A stretch of DNA of 42,079 nt from Ruminococcus sp. GTDB lineage: Bacteria; Bacillota; Clostridia; Oscillospirales; Acutalibacteraceae. The notes beneath the pieces were generated by a model. It ran no database searches. It saw only the letters and a list, made by a program, of their open reading frames with translations, and was not told the DNA's origin. Shown here piece after piece: positions 41,131 through 42,079 of the stretch (position 1 is the first letter of the stretch; every line of letters begins with the position of its first letter). The translations under genes and the position numbers were made by a program. The stretch lies in NCBI GenBank assembly GCA_017473775.1, contig JAFUJH010000002.1, forward strand, positions 1 to 42,079, in the 5' to 3' direction.

Positions 41131-41850
41131 TCAAGCGTTCTTGTTAATCATTCTGTTCTCTGCTTCCCCTGTCTCAAGTGAAACATAACGGACATAGAGA
41201 GAAATCTTGTTCTGCTCATTGAGAGTGCTCCAGATAGCATCTGTGAACTCATCAATATCAGAGGGGATAAACACACGCTCAGGCTCACCCTGGAATGTGG
41301 GGATAGGATTGCCGTCGCAAACATAGGTGTGGATAAAGTGACCAAGACCTGAAAGGGACTTGTAAGCATAGGTGTAGCGGTTGCAGGCTGTACCCTGTGC
41401 ATCTGCACTCTTGAGAATACTCATTTTGTATGTAAAGTCGTTATCATCAAAAGTAATCATACCGCTGATACGAGGTGTGAAGTTGGGAGCATCAGGCTCA
41501 AACTCACGCTGAGTCAGAGCATCTTCAAAGCTCATACCTGCCTTGAGTCCGTCATAAACTGTGTCGGTCTGGTCGCCGTTTGTAACAATCAGATTGTTCT
41601 CATATACTCTGATGGGAGAGTAGATAATCAGAGAAGGGTCCTCCACCTTGGAAGCATCGAAGGGGTGGATGATAACCTCGTCACCGTTCTCGATGAAAAC
41701 TCTGTTACGGCTGTTTTCGCTTCTGCCCATAATAAAGTAAGCAGTTACTGCCTTTTTGCCGTCCTCAGATTTACCGATGATAATACCTCTGCCGGGGTAT
41801 GTATTGTCCTTCAGCAGTTCCTTGATACAATTAATATTGTAGATATCCAT
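41131..41850 (-). CDS. purO: IMP cyclohydrolase, archaeal PurO type
   Basis: 239 residues. Closes the ring of FAICAR to IMP. It matches the PurO/IMP_cyclohyd family, unrelated to the PurH N-terminal domain: NTYPGRGIIIGKSEDGKKAVTAYFIMGRSENSRNRVF, DPSLIIYSPIRV, NGDQTDTVYDGL, EPDAPNFTPRISG, and GLGHFIHTY. GAGAAGGAGAC precedes the start. It lies between purN and the AICAR transformylase gene in one operon, so the two proteins replace bifunctional PurH. Confidence 0.92.
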   Translation of the reverse strand: MDIYNINCIKELLKDNTYPGRGIIIGKSEDGKKAVTAYFIMGRSENSRNRVFIENGDEVIIHPFDASKVEDPSLIIYSPIRVYENNLIVTNGDQTDTVYDGLKAGMSFEDALTQREFEPDAPNFTPRISGMITFDDNDFTYKMSILKSADAQGTACNRYTYAYKSLSGLGHFIHTYVCDGNPIPTFQGEPERVFIPSDIDEFTDAIWSTLNEQNKISLYVRYVSLETGEAENRMINKNA

Positions 41851-41889
41851 GGCTTTGTCTCCTTCTCTCTATACAATATATAAGGTAAT

Positions 41890-42079
41890 TTAAATTTCGC
41901 CTTTTAAGATTTTCTCACATACAAGCTGGGTTGATGCAGACAGAATCTTCCACTCTGCATTCTCCAGAATCCTTGCACTGAGAGTCTCGGGGGTGTCCCC
42001 CTCTATAACCTCGACAGCCTTCTGCATAATAATCTGACCGCCGTCGGGGATTTCGTTTACAAAATGAACTGTTGCACCT
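41890..42079 (-). CDS. purN: Phosphoribosylglycinamide formyltransferase, C-terminal part
   Basis: The window edge cuts the gene; only the last 62 or so codons are present. They read ATVHFVNEIPDGGQIIMQKAVEV, then EGDTPETLSARILENAEWKIL, the conserved C-terminal half of GAR transformylase (the catalytic Asp region is DGGQII-adjacent). It transfers formyl from 10-formyl-THF to GAR. Ends 39 bases before the IMP cyclohydrolase start, consistent with one operon. Confidence 0.9.
   Translation of the reverse strand, partial: GATVHFVNEIPDGGQIIMQKAVEVIEGDTPETLSARILENAEWKILSASTQLVCEKILKGEI

Overview
The window looks like a chromosomal segment of a gut Gram-positive anaerobe of the Ruminococcus / Oscillospiraceae type. 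Supports are a secreted enzyme carrying a dockerin module and a C-terminal starch-binding-like module, a complete B. subtilis-like ydjI/ydjG/ydjH cluster, AGGAGG ribosome binding sites almost everywhere, and families of short hairpin repeats between genes. Genus is an inference; no rRNA is present.

Positions 1-8760 form an accessory, AT-rich island ending beside a tRNA-Val/tRNA-Pro pair. It starts with two overlapping tyrosine recombinase genes. Next come a minus-strand operon of a helix-turn-helix protein plus a probable PD-(D/E)XK nuclease, then a plus-strand cassette: a sigma-70 promoter, a structured noncoding RNA closed by a perfect 11-bp stem, a SLATT-type membrane protein, an overlapping reverse transcriptase and a papain/transglutaminase-like protein. 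This cassette has the layout of a phage-defence reverse-transcriptase system and is the main candidate for an undescribed or little-described system.

Positions 8760-23300 carry mostly minus-strand housekeeping and accessory genes: tRNAs with a strong promoter and long leader, a cupin, a PAS protein, a YjbR/DUF5714-like/ArsC operon, two glycosyltransferases with a Nudix hydrolase, a carbohydrate ABC transporter (binding lipoprotein and two permeases, no ATPase), a metallo-beta-lactamase-fold hydrolase, a thioredoxin beside a ferredoxin:thioredoxin reductase-like protein, a DUF5050-like membrane-anchored protein, a cytoplasmic Cu,Zn-SOD-like protein and a HIRAN protein.

Positions 23300-32700 run mainly on the plus strand: the ydjIGH-like envelope cluster, a 1019-residue secreted metallophosphoesterase with dockerin, a YefM/YoeB toxin-antitoxin pair, a type I toxin-antitoxin locus (31-residue hydrophobic peptide with an opposing RNA) and a TspO homologue.

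Positions 32700-42079 are purine synthesis on the minus strand: purN (cut by the window edge), an archaeal-type IMP cyclohydrolase, a stand-alone AICAR transformylase, purD, a single-chain purL, and separately guaB. The last two steps to IMP are thus made by two separate proteins instead of bifunctional PurH, and GuaB takes IMP on towards GMP.
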